A DNA stretch of 64,000 nt, taken from contig NZ_CP134145.1 in assembly GCF_031583595.1 (NCBI RefSeq), forward strand, positions 3,534,001 through 3,598,000, read 5' to 3'. Origin of the DNA: Thalassotalea psychrophila (GTDB taxonomy: Bacteria > Pseudomonadota > Gammaproteobacteria > Enterobacterales > Alteromonadaceae). How positions within the stretch are numbered: the stretch's first letter is position 1; every line of letters begins with the position of its first letter. This document shows positions 54,997-63,446 of this stretch, one piece after another. The notes beneath the pieces were generated by a model. That model was not told where the DNA came from and did no database searches. It worked only from the letters and a program-made list of their open reading frames with translations. A program made the position numbers and the translations under genes.

Positions 54997-55250
54997 GTTA
55001 CAAATCTACTGCCGTTTTCAACATGGAAGTTGTATATGACGTGGTCACATGGATGTGAAAGAACGGCCCATGGCGATTTGCATTCCTTCATCCGTGAAGT
55101 TACAAATCTACTGCTGTTTTCAACATGGAAGTTGTATATGCAATGGTCACATGGATGTGAAAGAACGGCCCATGGCGATTTGCATTCCTTCATCCGTGAA
55201 GTTACAAATCTACTGCCATCCATGGCGATTTGCATTCCTTCATCCGTGAA
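54997..55250. repeat. Tandem array of structured repeats: 102 + 102 + 50 bases
   Basis: Copy 1 (54997-55098) and copy 2 (55099-55200) differ at four positions. Copy 3 (55201-55250) lacks the central 52 bases. In copy 1: CAAATC (55001-55006)/GATTTG (55075-55080), GCCGTT (55011-55016)/AACGGC (55062-55067), hairpins CAAC/GTTG (55019-55032) and TCACAT/ATGTGA (55045-55058), which together form a cloverleaf-like fold. Copy 3 keeps the outer stem and GCCAT/ATGGC. Related copies are at 25421-25470 and 34419-34519. Confidence 0.92.
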
Positions 55251-55252
55251 GT

Positions 55253-55280
55253 AAAAAGCCCCAGATAGATAATCTGAGGC
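55253..55280 (-). terminator. Terminator of the LVIVD-repeat protein gene
   Basis: On the minus strand GCCTCAGAT, loop TATCT, ATCTGGGGC, then five U. Nine pairs including one G-U. It abuts the repeat array. Confidence 0.85.
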
Positions 55281-55303
55281 TTATGTGTAAGATCCTGAAT
55301 CTA

Positions 55304-55343
55304 GTTCAGGAAGACATCGGTTCGTTCAGGAAGACATCAATAT
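55304..55343. repeat. Short 20-base tandem repeat
   Basis: GTTCAGGAAGACATC at 55304-55318 and 55324-55338, period 20, with a partial third start GTTCAG. A TCCTGAA/TTCAGGA inverted repeat overlaps its left edge. Confidence 0.7.
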
Positions 55344-55359
55344 GTTCAGCTAACAGGTG

Positions 55360-57132
55360 CTATTCAGCTTTTTTTCTTGCTGGCCAAGGTGTTGTTGGCG
55401 CTTTAAAGCTAGGCTCACCTAGTACAGGACTAGAAAGTACATAAATGCCGTGATTGGTAAATAACCAAAATAAGTTTCTATCGTATTCAATATATACACT
55501 GTGAGATAAATTACCACGAGCATATTCAACAACACGTTCAGTGTTAAACGGCGGAACAAAATAAGCGGTGATCTCAGGATTTTTTAAATCACTCACATCA
55601 AATACTTGTAAACCTGCGTTATAAAAGTTGAATGGCAATATATTATCTTTTGGCTCGCCTGGTTGAGTGTAATAACCGGTTCGTTTGGGACCAAAGCTAC
55701 CACGGCGTTGACAAAAATCAGCAAACTTGGCATCCGCAGGTGGTTTAGGACGAGGTAAAACACCAATTTTAACCGGCTTAGTAGGATTGCTTACATCAAT
55801 CATGTGAACGTCTTTGTACGGTTCCCAACAGTCTTCATTTAATGGATAACCACTGAAATATACAATACCTGTTTTTTCCACTTGCGAAACATCAATGAAG
55901 TCACCTTCAGTGCCAGCAACACTAGGAGCAAAGTTCATATGACTAACTACTTTCAAGTTTTTACTGTCAGTAATATCAACCACATAAAAACCTAAACCGC
56001 CCATTGCTGCATAACCATATTTACCGCCGTCTTCTACGGGAGTAGGAATAAATAGAGACATACGTGCTCCCATCCATGAAGTACGATTTCCGGCTCGCGG
56101 GTTTTCTTTAAATGCAGCTTCATGCACAGGATCAAAGGCAATTTGTCCAGGCACTGTTAACTGATCTAAAAATTTAGGGTTAGCAGGATCTGACATATCC
56201 CACGACTGATAGCCGGCAGAATATAAGTCATTTGGATATTCGGTTAATGAGTAGCTTGCATCAGGCGCTGCGGCTACGTACATGGTATCGCCACCAAAGT
56301 AAGCAGGAATATCACGAACACCTGAGCCCTGTTGCTGACCATAAGGTGCATCAGGGTGCTCTACATCTGTTGTACGCTCGGCAAGAAGTTTCCAATCTTT
56401 AGGGAGTGGTCCGTTCATTTCATAAACCTTAAAACCTTTTAAATGGTTAGACTTACGAATGGCTTCAACTTTATCTGGCTGGGTACGTTTGTTTTTCAGC
56501 AAACCAAAACGGCGCACTTCAAATGATTGTACCATGACATATTTGCCCAGTTTCTCATTAAACTGTATCGATGCAGCGCCAAACATATCGGTTTCATCAT
56601 ATGGGTTTTGGTCAACATCATCAGCACCGTTTGCTCCCCATGTATGACCACGGGTTAACAGTAACTTGGCGTCTTTCGGATTAGTAATATCGAATATTTT
56701 TAAATCTCGGCGTACATATTGATAAAGGTAACGGCGACCATCAAAGTCAACGATATTCTGCCAGGTATGAAATGGTTCAACCGTAATTGGGTAATATGCT
56801 TCAATGGTCATATTTTTAATGTATTGCTCGGTATCCCAGTAATCTAGGATCCCGTCAAAAGGCTTTCTATCATGACTATCTCGAGTTGCTACAGGATGAG
56901 TAAACTCGCCAGTTTTTTTATTTACACCGTAACTGCCTTTAATTGGATCTACAGGCGTTTTATCTACACTTAAACTATCTGATTGAGCTACCCATTTATC
57001 TTTAATATTAATATCTTTGGGGTTAGATTTTTCAGCACAAGCGACATTTGTTAATGCAAGAGCAAGCGCGATACTAGAGGCCAAAAGTGGCTTGATCGAC
57101 TTGGTGAAAGTAGAAATATTTTTAATCGTCAT
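55360..57132 (-). CDS. Exported LVIVD-repeat beta-propeller-like protein
   Basis: 590 residues. A signal sequence ends at LTNVACAEKSN; the Cys suggests a lipoprotein though Asn at -3 is atypical. The mature part contains repeated blocks of LVIVD type such as LKIFDITNPKDAKLL, SWDMSDPANPKFLDQL, FYVVDITDSKNLKVVSHM, VHMIDVSNPTKPVKIGV and LQVFDVSDLKNPEITAYF, expected to form a propeller in the periplasm or on the outer membrane. Function unknown. It is flanked by kynU and the TyrR-type regulator. Confidence 0.88.
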   Translation of the reverse strand: MTIKNISTFTKSIKPLLASSIALALALTNVACAEKSNPKDINIKDKWVAQSDSLSVDKTPVDPIKGSYGVNKKTGEFTHPVATRDSHDRKPFDGILDYWDTEQYIKNMTIEAYYPITVEPFHTWQNIVDFDGRRYLYQYVRRDLKIFDITNPKDAKLLLTRGHTWGANGADDVDQNPYDETDMFGAASIQFNEKLGKYVMVQSFEVRRFGLLKNKRTQPDKVEAIRKSNHLKGFKVYEMNGPLPKDWKLLAERTTDVEHPDAPYGQQQGSGVRDIPAYFGGDTMYVAAAPDASYSLTEYPNDLYSAGYQSWDMSDPANPKFLDQLTVPGQIAFDPVHEAAFKENPRAGNRTSWMGARMSLFIPTPVEDGGKYGYAAMGGLGFYVVDITDSKNLKVVSHMNFAPSVAGTEGDFIDVSQVEKTGIVYFSGYPLNEDCWEPYKDVHMIDVSNPTKPVKIGVLPRPKPPADAKFADFCQRRGSFGPKRTGYYTQPGEPKDNILPFNFYNAGLQVFDVSDLKNPEITAYFVPPFNTERVVEYARGNLSHSVYIEYDRNLFWLFTNHGIYVLSSPVLGEPSFKAPTTPWPARKKAE

Positions 57133-57290
57133 AATTCCTCTCAGGTAAATAAAGGCTTAAGTACATTTATTTATCATGGTATTTATTTAGAGCTTGCATC
57201 GATTCTAAGCAAGTTAAACATAACAAGATAATAACAATATACAGATCAGATATAATCAAAAAGTTATACCTGTTCCTGTTAATCTATCTG

Positions 57291-58811
57291 TTACTTAATT
57301 TTATACTGCCTTAGCTTCATCGCAATTTTGTTATGTGATACCTGTAAGCGATCTGCTAATTTACGTGTTGATGGGTATAATGGATACAGTGTACTAAGCA
57401 ACTCTTGCTCAAATTTTTGTTGAGCCGCCTGCCAACTTTGCATTGCATTATCTTTAAAGTTTAATTCATCAGTTTGATTTTCTGTTTGCTCATCAAATAC
57501 TATATCTTGTTCTTCAATAATATTGGTTTCAGCTAAGGCAGCAACTCTGAACAATACATTTTGTAATTGTCTTACATTACCTGGCCATGAATAAGCGCAA
57601 ACCTTTTCTAAAGCACTAGTGCTTAGATGAATGCTTGCTTGATTCACTTGCTTAGCGGCATTGCTAATAAAATGCTCCACTAGCAAAGGAATATCTTCGC
57701 TGCGTTGATGTAATGCAGGCAAGTCTAAGTTCAACACATTCAAACGGTAATATAAATCTTCTCTAAAGTCTTTTGTTCTTACCTGTTCAGCTAGATTTTG
57801 ATGGGTCGCACTGATGACCCTAATATTCACTTTTCGATCTTTTATACCGCCAACTCTGCGTATTTTGAAATCTTGCAAAAATCGTAATAACTTTGCTTGC
57901 AAGTACACTGGCATTTCAGCAATTTCATCAAGGAAAACACTGCCACCGTTTGCAAGCTCAAACAAACCCGGCTTACCTGCACTTTGTGCCCCAGTAAATG
58001 CTCCCGGCGCGTAGCCAAATAGTTCAGACTCTAATAAGTGTTCAGGTAAAGCAGCACAGTTTATTGCTAGAAATGGTTTGCTCGAACGATTACCGTTATC
58101 GTGTAATGCTTTGGCGAGCAACTCTTTACCTGTTCCTGTTTCACCAGTAATTAATACCGGCAAATCTAAGCTGGCAAAGCGCTTAGTTTGGTTTTTAATT
58201 TGCTTAATTGTCTCACTGTTGCCAATAATTGAATCAAACCCACCATCTTGACCTTGCTGGTACTGTGAAAGGTGGCGGCCGACATTCGCTAAGCTACGCA
58301 GCACGATAACAGCACCATTAATCGCTTGCTCAGATTTGACCGGTGTAATATCTGCATAATACTGCTGATTTGCAAACGTGACTTCTTGAGTAGTCGATTG
58401 CCCTGATAAGTAAATTCGTAGTTTTTCTTTAATGTAACGATTAAGAGGCTCACCAATTAGCTGTTCGGAGCTGATATCAAGGGCTGTAGAAACAGCCTTA
58501 TTAACCATTAAGATCATGCCATTTTTATCAATATCAATTATTGGCTCTGGAATGTTGGCGAGCAGCACCTCTAATTGCTGTGACTTTCGCTCACCCGGAA
58601 GTAACTCTATTTGACGAATGGCTTTTAAACCGGATATTTTGATCAGCTCAGGCTCAATAACAGCGAGCGGGATGTGAGTGTCTTTTAATTGCACGTACGT
58701 ATGGTATTGGCTAACTTCCATTGCCAACAAGTCCCAATTCTGGGCTGCAAACACAGCAAGAATTTCTTGAGCAATGCCAACTCTATCTAAAGACGCAATC
58801 TCTATTCTCAT
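57291..58811 (-). CDS. tyrR: TyrR-type sigma-54-associated regulator
   Basis: Aromatic amino acid-responsive regulator, 506 residues: N-terminal ACT domain (MRIEIASLDRVGIAQEILAV), PAS domain (about 80-185), AAA+ ATPase with Walker A GETGTGKE, GYAPGAFTGAQ, FLDEIAEM and the arginine-finger region, and a C-terminal Fis-type helix-turn-helix (TRKLADRLQVSHNKIAMKL). GAFTGA, absent from E. coli TyrR, indicates that it can activate sigma-54 polymerase as PhhR does. The ATG at 58811 is chosen because it matches the TyrR N-terminus. It is divergent from methionine gamma-lyase, with TyrR boxes between. Confidence 0.92.
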   Translation of the reverse strand: MRIEIASLDRVGIAQEILAVFAAQNWDLLAMEVSQYHTYVQLKDTHIPLAVIEPELIKISGLKAIRQIELLPGERKSQQLEVLLANIPEPIIDIDKNGMILMVNKAVSTALDISSEQLIGEPLNRYIKEKLRIYLSGQSTTQEVTFANQQYYADITPVKSEQAINGAVIVLRSLANVGRHLSQYQQGQDGGFDSIIGNSETIKQIKNQTKRFASLDLPVLITGETGTGKELLAKALHDNGNRSSKPFLAINCAALPEHLLESELFGYAPGAFTGAQSAGKPGLFELANGGSVFLDEIAEMPVYLQAKLLRFLQDFKIRRVGGIKDRKVNIRVISATHQNLAEQVRTKDFREDLYYRLNVLNLDLPALHQRSEDIPLLVEHFISNAAKQVNQASIHLSTSALEKVCAYSWPGNVRQLQNVLFRVAALAETNIIEEQDIVFDEQTENQTDELNFKDNAMQSWQAAQQKFEQELLSTLYPLYPSTRKLADRLQVSHNKIAMKLRQYKIK

Positions 58812-58850
58812 AATGCCAACCAAAGGATCACCGTAACAAATTAATTACAC

Positions 58851-58868
58851 TGTAACTTAATTATTACA
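58851..58868. promoter_or_regulatory. TyrR box 1
   Basis: TGTAACTTAATTATTACA, against the TyrR consensus TGTAAA-N6-TTTACA; 10 of 12 defined positions match. It lies 40 bases from the tyrR ATG. Confidence 0.55.
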
Positions 58869-58929
58869 AGCTGTAAATCACGCTGCTATTAAGGCTTATG
58901 TGACAAAAGCAATTTTTACTCCTCTGACA

Positions 58930-58947
58930 TGTACTAAAATTATTACA
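58930..58947. promoter_or_regulatory. TyrR box 2
   Basis: TGTACTAAAATTATTACA. Same 18-base architecture as box 1, centre 79 bases away. Confidence 0.5.
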
Positions 58948-59011
58948 AAAATAGATATATAAACCTCTATGCAAATCATAACTACTTGATTTTATTAAAA
59001 TAAATAAACAC

Positions 59012-59025
59012 GGCAAGAAATTTGC
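59012..59025 (+). promoter_or_regulatory. Sigma-54 promoter of methionine gamma-lyase
   Basis: GG (59012-59013), 10 bases, GC (59024-59025) in CGGCAAGAAATTTGCA; close to the -24/-12 consensus. It lies 69 bases before the ATG. Confidence 0.65.
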
Positions 59026-59093
59026 ATCCTTATAAATAATAAAAAAAAGCAATATCTTTAGTTGCTAGTCAACCTCATAACTCAGAGAAAACG

Positions 59094-60311
59094 ATGAAAA
59101 AACAATCACATATAGATACACAAGCAATTCACGCCGGCCGCATTAACGATGAGCAATTTGGCTCTTTAGCTACCCCTCTTTACCAAACATCTACTTTTAT
59201 TTTTGAAAATGCTGAACAAGGCTCTAGTCGATTTGCTGGTGAACAAGATGGTTTTATTTATACAAGGTTAGGAAATCCTACTACTCGTCAATTTGAACAA
59301 CGTGTAGCCGCGCTAGAGGGTATGGAAGATGCTGCCGCAACCGCTACAGGAATGGGCGCAGTTTCAGCCGCTTTATTGGCAAATTTAAGTGCGGGTGATC
59401 ATCTTATCTCGTCCAAAGCCGTTTACGGATGTAGTTATGCGCTAATGGCACATCAATTAACCCGCTTTGGTATTGAAGTAACGTTTGTTGATATGTGTGA
59501 CGAAAACGAGATTGTTAATGCAATTAAACCAAATACCAAGGTGTTGTTTTTGGAAACACCCATTAACCCCAACTTAGTGGTATTAGATATTGAAATGATT
59601 GGTCGAGTAGCAAAGCAACATAACTTGCTTTCTATTGTCGACAACACGTTTTTAACGCCTATATTACAGCGACCAATTGAGTTTGGTATTGATATTGTTA
59701 TTCATAGTGCCACTAAGTATTTAAATGGTCATGGTGATGTAGTTGCCGGTATCGTATGTGGTACTAAAGAAATGATTGAACATATCAAACTTACAGTGCT
59801 TAAAGATATTGGTGCAACTATTAGCCCACATGATGCTTGGTTAATTCTTCGAGGTTTAAAAACGCTACCCATTAGAATGGAAAGACATTGTAAAAGCGCA
59901 CAACAAGTGGCTGAGTTCTTAGAGCTGCATCCTATGGTGAAATGCGTTTATTACCCTGGACTTAAAAGCCATAGCGGTCATAAATATATTGGTAAGCAAA
60001 TGAGTGCAGCTGGTGGTGTTATTGCTTTTGAAATTGAAGGAAATTTAGCCGAAGGTGCTCAGTTTATTAATCAGATGCAACTGTTTTCAATTGCCGTGAG
60101 CTTAGGGGATGCCGAGTCTTTAATTCAACATCCTGCATCGATGACGCACTCGCCTTATAGCCCCGAAGAACGTTTAGATGCTGGCATAAGCGATAATTTG
60201 ATCCGGATTTCGGTTGGTTTAGAAAACCCTGAAGACATTATCAATGATTTAAATAACTCATTAACCATGCTAAAAAATAGCAAACTTGAGAATGTAGTTA
60301 ACTTTAGTTAG
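59094..60311 (+). CDS. megL: Methionine gamma-lyase
   Basis: PLP enzyme that splits methionine to methanethiol, ammonia and 2-oxobutyrate. The 405 residues have HAGRINDEQFGSLATPLYQT, the PLP-phosphate YTRLGNPT, GMGAVSAALLANL, C113 in VYGCSYALMAH (the Cys characteristic of methionine gamma-lyases over cystathionine enzymes), VDNTFLTPILQRP and PLP Lys K208 in HSATKYLNGHGD. A sigma-54 promoter and TyrR boxes precede it, so expression probably responds to aromatic amino acids through the divergent regulator. Confidence 0.92.
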   Translation: MKKQSHIDTQAIHAGRINDEQFGSLATPLYQTSTFIFENAEQGSSRFAGEQDGFIYTRLGNPTTRQFEQRVAALEGMEDAAATATGMGAVSAALLANLSAGDHLISSKAVYGCSYALMAHQLTRFGIEVTFVDMCDENEIVNAIKPNTKVLFLETPINPNLVVLDIEMIGRVAKQHNLLSIVDNTFLTPILQRPIEFGIDIVIHSATKYLNGHGDVVAGIVCGTKEMIEHIKLTVLKDIGATISPHDAWLILRGLKTLPIRMERHCKSAQQVAEFLELHPMVKCVYYPGLKSHSGHKYIGKQMSAAGGVIAFEIEGNLAEGAQFINQMQLFSIAVSLGDAESLIQHPASMTHSPYSPEERLDAGISDNLIRISVGLENPEDIINDLNNSLTMLKNSKLENVVNFS

Positions 60312-60331
60312 GCAATCTATCCAAACTAAAA

Positions 60332-61180
60332 TTAAAGTTTGAGCTTATAAGTATCAGGTAACTTAAATTCTTTGTCCTGCTTTGTGTCAGGACAAGGGAT
60401 TTTTAAATACACCGCGCACAGCTGTAAGTCTTTTCCCGTAGATCTACTCTCTTCTTCTCCATGCAATCTATCGCCGACAATAGGTAAACCTATACTGGCT
60501 AAGTGAATTCTAATTTGATGTTTACGGCCTGTTTCTATAGCAATTTTCACCAGCGAGCGATCACTAATGGCATCATAGTTTAAGCACGTAACATGGCTAA
60601 TAGCGCTTTTGTCGTCAACGTCTGTATTTATCGTTTGCGGTTGAGCAAGTAATGATTGATTGCCATGCACAATGGCTTGATAGGTTTTTTTAGTACTTCG
60701 TTGTTCGAATGCTTTAGTTAAATCTCGAACTGCAGATTTAGTATGAGCAATAATAATTAAACCTGATGTGGCTCGGTCTAAACGATGCACAATGAATGCA
60801 GGGCGTTGCGGTTGGAGATGAGTTTCAGTGAAGCGATTAATGGTAGTATGGTCGCTCCATTTTGACCCCTGACAAAGCATGCCATAAGGTTTATACCACA
60901 CACTGTATGTATGTTGGTCAGCGATCAATATTGCATCATCAACCTCTTGGTTTAAGACCATTGGGTTGTAATACATATGAACAATGTCGCCAGCTTTTAA
61001 GGATTTTTTAGCCCTACGTAAGCGACTTGTTGTCTTACCCCTTTGTAACCATATACAGCCTTTTTGCAATGCTTGTTTTACTTGTTGTTTTGGCAAACGA
61101 GCAGTACTTGCTAATAACTCTACAATAGAATCATTAGGGTCAGAAATGGTTAGGTGAAACTCTTGAGCGTTATTTGTCAT
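60332..61180 (-). CDS. RluA-family RNA pseudouridine synthase
   Basis: 282 residues. A degenerate N-terminal S4-like domain (about 1-75) is followed by the synthase domain with KPYGMLCQGSKW, the catalytic motif HRLDRATSGLIIIAHT (Asp is the nucleophile), KKTYQAIVHG, TGRKHQIRIHLASIG and GDRLHG. The target RNA site cannot be inferred; TruC/RluA-type tRNA or rRNA positions are possible. The ATG at 61180 is used rather than a TTG at 61192. It is convergent with methionine gamma-lyase, with a 20-base gap and only a weak hairpin. Confidence 0.9.
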   Translation of the reverse strand: MTNNAQEFHLTISDPNDSIVELLASTARLPKQQVKQALQKGCIWLQRGKTTSRLRRAKKSLKAGDIVHMYYNPMVLNQEVDDAILIADQHTYSVWYKPYGMLCQGSKWSDHTTINRFTETHLQPQRPAFIVHRLDRATSGLIIIAHTKSAVRDLTKAFEQRSTKKTYQAIVHGNQSLLAQPQTINTDVDDKSAISHVTCLNYDAISDRSLVKIAIETGRKHQIRIHLASIGLPIVGDRLHGEEESRSTGKDLQLCAVYLKIPCPDTKQDKEFKLPDTYKLKL

Positions 61181-61227
61181 CAAGTTATGCAATTACTAGA
61201 CTTATTATGTGGGAACTTTAGTATATT

Positions 61228-61824
61228 TTACCGCTTAAACCAACGTTTGAATTTATCTTTACGTTGATACAGTAAAATAAATAGCATAATAAAATATATG
61301 CTCGGCTCAATAATTTCTGACTTTACCGACCAATAAAAATGAATACACACCAAGGAAACTAACAGATAGTTATAGTTATGTAGTGCTTGCCATTTCTTGC
61401 CCATTTTTTTTCGGATTTTGCTCCAAGATGTCACGGCTAATAAGAGTATAATCGCATAGGCTAACATACCAATGGTAATGTAAGGACGATCGATAACCTC
61501 ACCAATAAATAAACTAAAATCAAATTGTAATTCAAAAAATAAAAAATTAAGCATATGCAAGCAGGCATAAAAGAATGCATAAAGACCTAGTAGACGTCTA
61601 ACATTTATTAGCCAGCCTTGTTTAAAATACTTAGCTACTGGCGATACTAATAAAGTGATCAATAATATGTTTAATGCACTAATACCAGTAAAGTGGATAA
61701 TTTCTTCAACTGGATCACTGCCTAGCTGGTCTACGATGGCAAGGTAATACATTACTACCGCCGGTATAAATGCAGCAAAGTGGATGATTGTTTTTAACAA
61801 TAATATTTTAACGAAATTTCGCAT
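61228..61824 (-). CDS. msrQ: MsrQ, heme-binding membrane subunit of the MsrPQ system
   Basis: Six-helix b-type cytochrome that passes electrons from quinol or flavin to MsrP. 198 residues with the ferric-reductase-like core FTGISALNILLITLLVSPVAK, RRLLGLYAFFYACLHMLNF (heme His), and WQALHNYNYLLVSLVCIHFYW (two His). The ATG at 61824 is preferred to an upstream TTG at 61839. It is 30 bases after msrP and cotranscribed. Confidence 0.94.
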   Translation of the reverse strand: MRNFVKILLLKTIIHFAAFIPAVVMYYLAIVDQLGSDPVEEIIHFTGISALNILLITLLVSPVAKYFKQGWLINVRRLLGLYAFFYACLHMLNFLFFELQFDFSLFIGEVIDRPYITIGMLAYAIILLLAVTSWSKIRKKMGKKWQALHNYNYLLVSLVCIHFYWSVKSEIIEPSIYFIMLFILLYQRKDKFKRWFKR

Positions 61825-61840
61825 TCGAGTTGGTCTCAAG

Positions 61841-61858
61841 TTATACTAATTCCATTAA
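61841..61858. repeat. Dispersed 18-mer, copy 3, inverted
   Basis: TTATACTAATTCCATTAA, the complement of TTAATGGAATTAGTATAA. It fills the msrP-msrQ gap and overlaps the msrP stop. Confidence 0.5.
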
Positions 61859-62853
61859 TAATGCTTTCCAAGGTTCATCCCCTTATACAAGTCTGCAACT
61901 TCTTCACCATAACCATTGAACATTTGTGTTTCAATACGGTTACGGGCGAACAAACCACCGCTAGTGATCCTACGTTCACTTGCTTGTGACCACCTAGGAT
62001 GATCAACTTCAGGATTTACATTGGCATAAAATCCGTACTCATTCGGCGCTAGTTTATTCCAGGTCGTTTTCGGCATTCTCTCAACAAGTTTAATTTCTAC
62101 AATAGACTTAATGCTTTTAAAACCATATTTCCACGGCGTAACTAAGCGAATTGGTGCGCCATTTTGTGCGGGCAATGTTTTGCCATAAAGACCAACAGAT
62201 AAAAGCGTTAAATCATTCATCGCTTCATCTATTCGCAACCCTTCTACGTAAGGGTATTTAATTCCACCGCCTAAATATCGATTTGACTGCCCAGGCATTT
62301 GTTCAGGATCGTGTAGAGTTTTAAAAGCAACATATTTGGCTTTTGAATTAGGCTGTGCTTTTTTAATAACATCGGCTAAACGAAAGCCTAACCAAGGTAT
62401 TACCATTGACCAAGCCTCAACACAGCGCAGTCGGTAAATCCGTTCTTCAATGGCAAATCTAGAGAATAATTCGTTGTAATCTAAAGTAAATGGTTTATCT
62501 ACTTCGCCAGTTATTTTTAACTGCCAAGGATCAACCTTAAAATTTTGTGCAAGCTCTGCTGGTTGATCTTTTTTAGCACCAAATTCATAGAAATTATTAT
62601 GAGAAATTACCTTTTTCTCAGGGGTAAGCTTATCTGGAATATCGGAGTATTGAGATTTTTTAAAATTTAACGCTTTAGTTTTAAAGGCTGAGGGACTTTC
62701 TGCCCAAGCTATTTTGGGCATACTACCAGCAACTAGTGCCGACGCTCCTACAAAACCCAATTGCTTAAGCACTTTACGTCGATCTTTATATATCGCTTCA
62801 TCAGTTACCTGACTTTCTAATAATGCACTTTTATTTTTTGATTTTATTAACAT
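61855..62853 (-). CDS. msrP: MsrP, periplasmic methionine sulfoxide reductase catalytic subunit
   Basis: Molybdopterin enzyme that repairs oxidised periplasmic proteins. 332 residues with a Tat signal ([20 protein letters not shown]), [25 protein letters not shown] with the molybdenum Cys, and the cofactor segment [15 protein letters not shown]. The ATG at 62853 gives the usual MLIK start; the upstream opening to 62895 is not conserved in the family. It is the first gene of msrPQ. Confidence 0.95.
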   Translation of the reverse strand: MLIKSKNKSALLESQVTDEAIYKDRRKVLKQLGFVGASALVAGSMPKIAWAESPSAFKTKALNFKKSQYSDIPDKLTPEKKVISHNNFYEFGAKKDQPAELAQNFKVDPWQLKITGEVDKPFTLDYNELFSRFAIEERIYRLRCVEAWSMVIPWLGFRLADVIKKAQPNSKAKYVAFKTLHDPEQMPGQSNRYLGGGIKYPYVEGLRIDEAMNDLTLLSVGLYGKTLPAQNGAPIRLVTPWKYGFKSIKSIVEIKLVERMPKTTWNKLAPNEYGFYANVNPEVDHPRWSQASERRITSGGLFARNRIETQMFNGYGEEVADLYKGMNLGKHY

Positions 62854-62936
62854 AGCTTGCCCAATTTCCAAGTCCATTCTTAGCATAACAGACATAGGAT
62901 TTAGAAGAATACTTTCAAGTTTTTTCCTTTGATAGC

Positions 62937-62965
62937 AAAAAGGCCGAGCAATGCTCGACCTTTTT
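62937..62965 (-). terminator. Terminator of the glutaredoxin-like gene
   Basis: CGAGC (62946-62950) and GCTCG (62953-62957 region) with GG/CC and A5/T5 flanks. On the minus strand it ends in a U run; it may be bidirectional. Confidence 0.8.
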
Positions 62966-62988
62966 AAATCTATTACAGCGCTATTTGA

Positions 62989-63348
62989 TTATGCAGCGAC
63001 TTGGTCAAGGTATGACGAGATAGTTTTAGACTCATACATCCACTCACTGCTACCATCTTCTTTATCAATGCGTAAACAAGGTACTGTACGCTTTCCACCG
63101 TTGCCGACTAACTCATCTAAATGATTGTCTTTTTTAATGTCACGCAATTCAATATTTAAACTATTACGTTTAATGTTGCGACGAACTTTCACACAAAATG
63201 GGCACGCGTTTAATTGATATAGACTGAAATTTTCAGTTTGTTGATCAACCGTTTGTTGTGCTGCTGCTTCGCGTTTCATCGCTTTTGGTGAAAATATAAA
63301 ATTTATCAACAAAATGATACGGCCAATAATAAATCGTAATAAAGCCAT
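62989..63348 (-). CDS. Membrane-anchored glutaredoxin-like protein
   Basis: 119 residues. An N-terminal hydrophobic segment (about 4-20, LLRFIIGRIILLINFIF) probably anchors it, then a linker and a thioredoxin-fold domain with the CPFC active site in LNACPFCVKVRR, the cis-Pro TVPCLRI and ESKTISSYLDQ. Likely a thiol-disulfide oxidoreductase or glutathione-dependent reductase on the cytoplasmic side. It lies upstream of msrP on the same strand, separated by a terminator. Confidence 0.9.
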   Translation of the reverse strand: MALLRFIIGRIILLINFIFSPKAMKREAAAQQTVDQQTENFSLYQLNACPFCVKVRRNIKRNSLNIELRDIKKDNHLDELVGNGGKRTVPCLRIDKEDGSSEWMYESKTISSYLDQVAA

Positions 63349-63446
63349 GGTGTTCCTTAAATAAAATTAAAAAAATGACCTGATGAACTATTCATCAGAT
63401 TATATTTGTATTGTAAATATGTTGGTTTAGAAGTTTCTAGGTTTCG

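Noticed and set aside
54954..55235. 93-codon minus-strand frame with 34-residue internal repeats, and two plus-strand frames over the same bases
   Set aside because: The repeat unit is 102 bases, a multiple of three, so any open frame persists through the array. No ribosome site or family resemblance was seen.
54997..55250. CRISPR array
   Set aside because: The repeats are contiguous with no unique spacers, and no cas genes are present.
55253..55350. Possible insertion sequence remnant near the tandem array
   Set aside because: No transposase fragment, terminal inverted repeats or target duplication could be identified; only short repeats and a terminator.
58864..59052. 62-codon minus frame between tyrR and methionine gamma-lyase
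   Set aside because: It overlaps the TyrR boxes and sigma-54 promoter, and its composition looks like translated AT-rich DNA.
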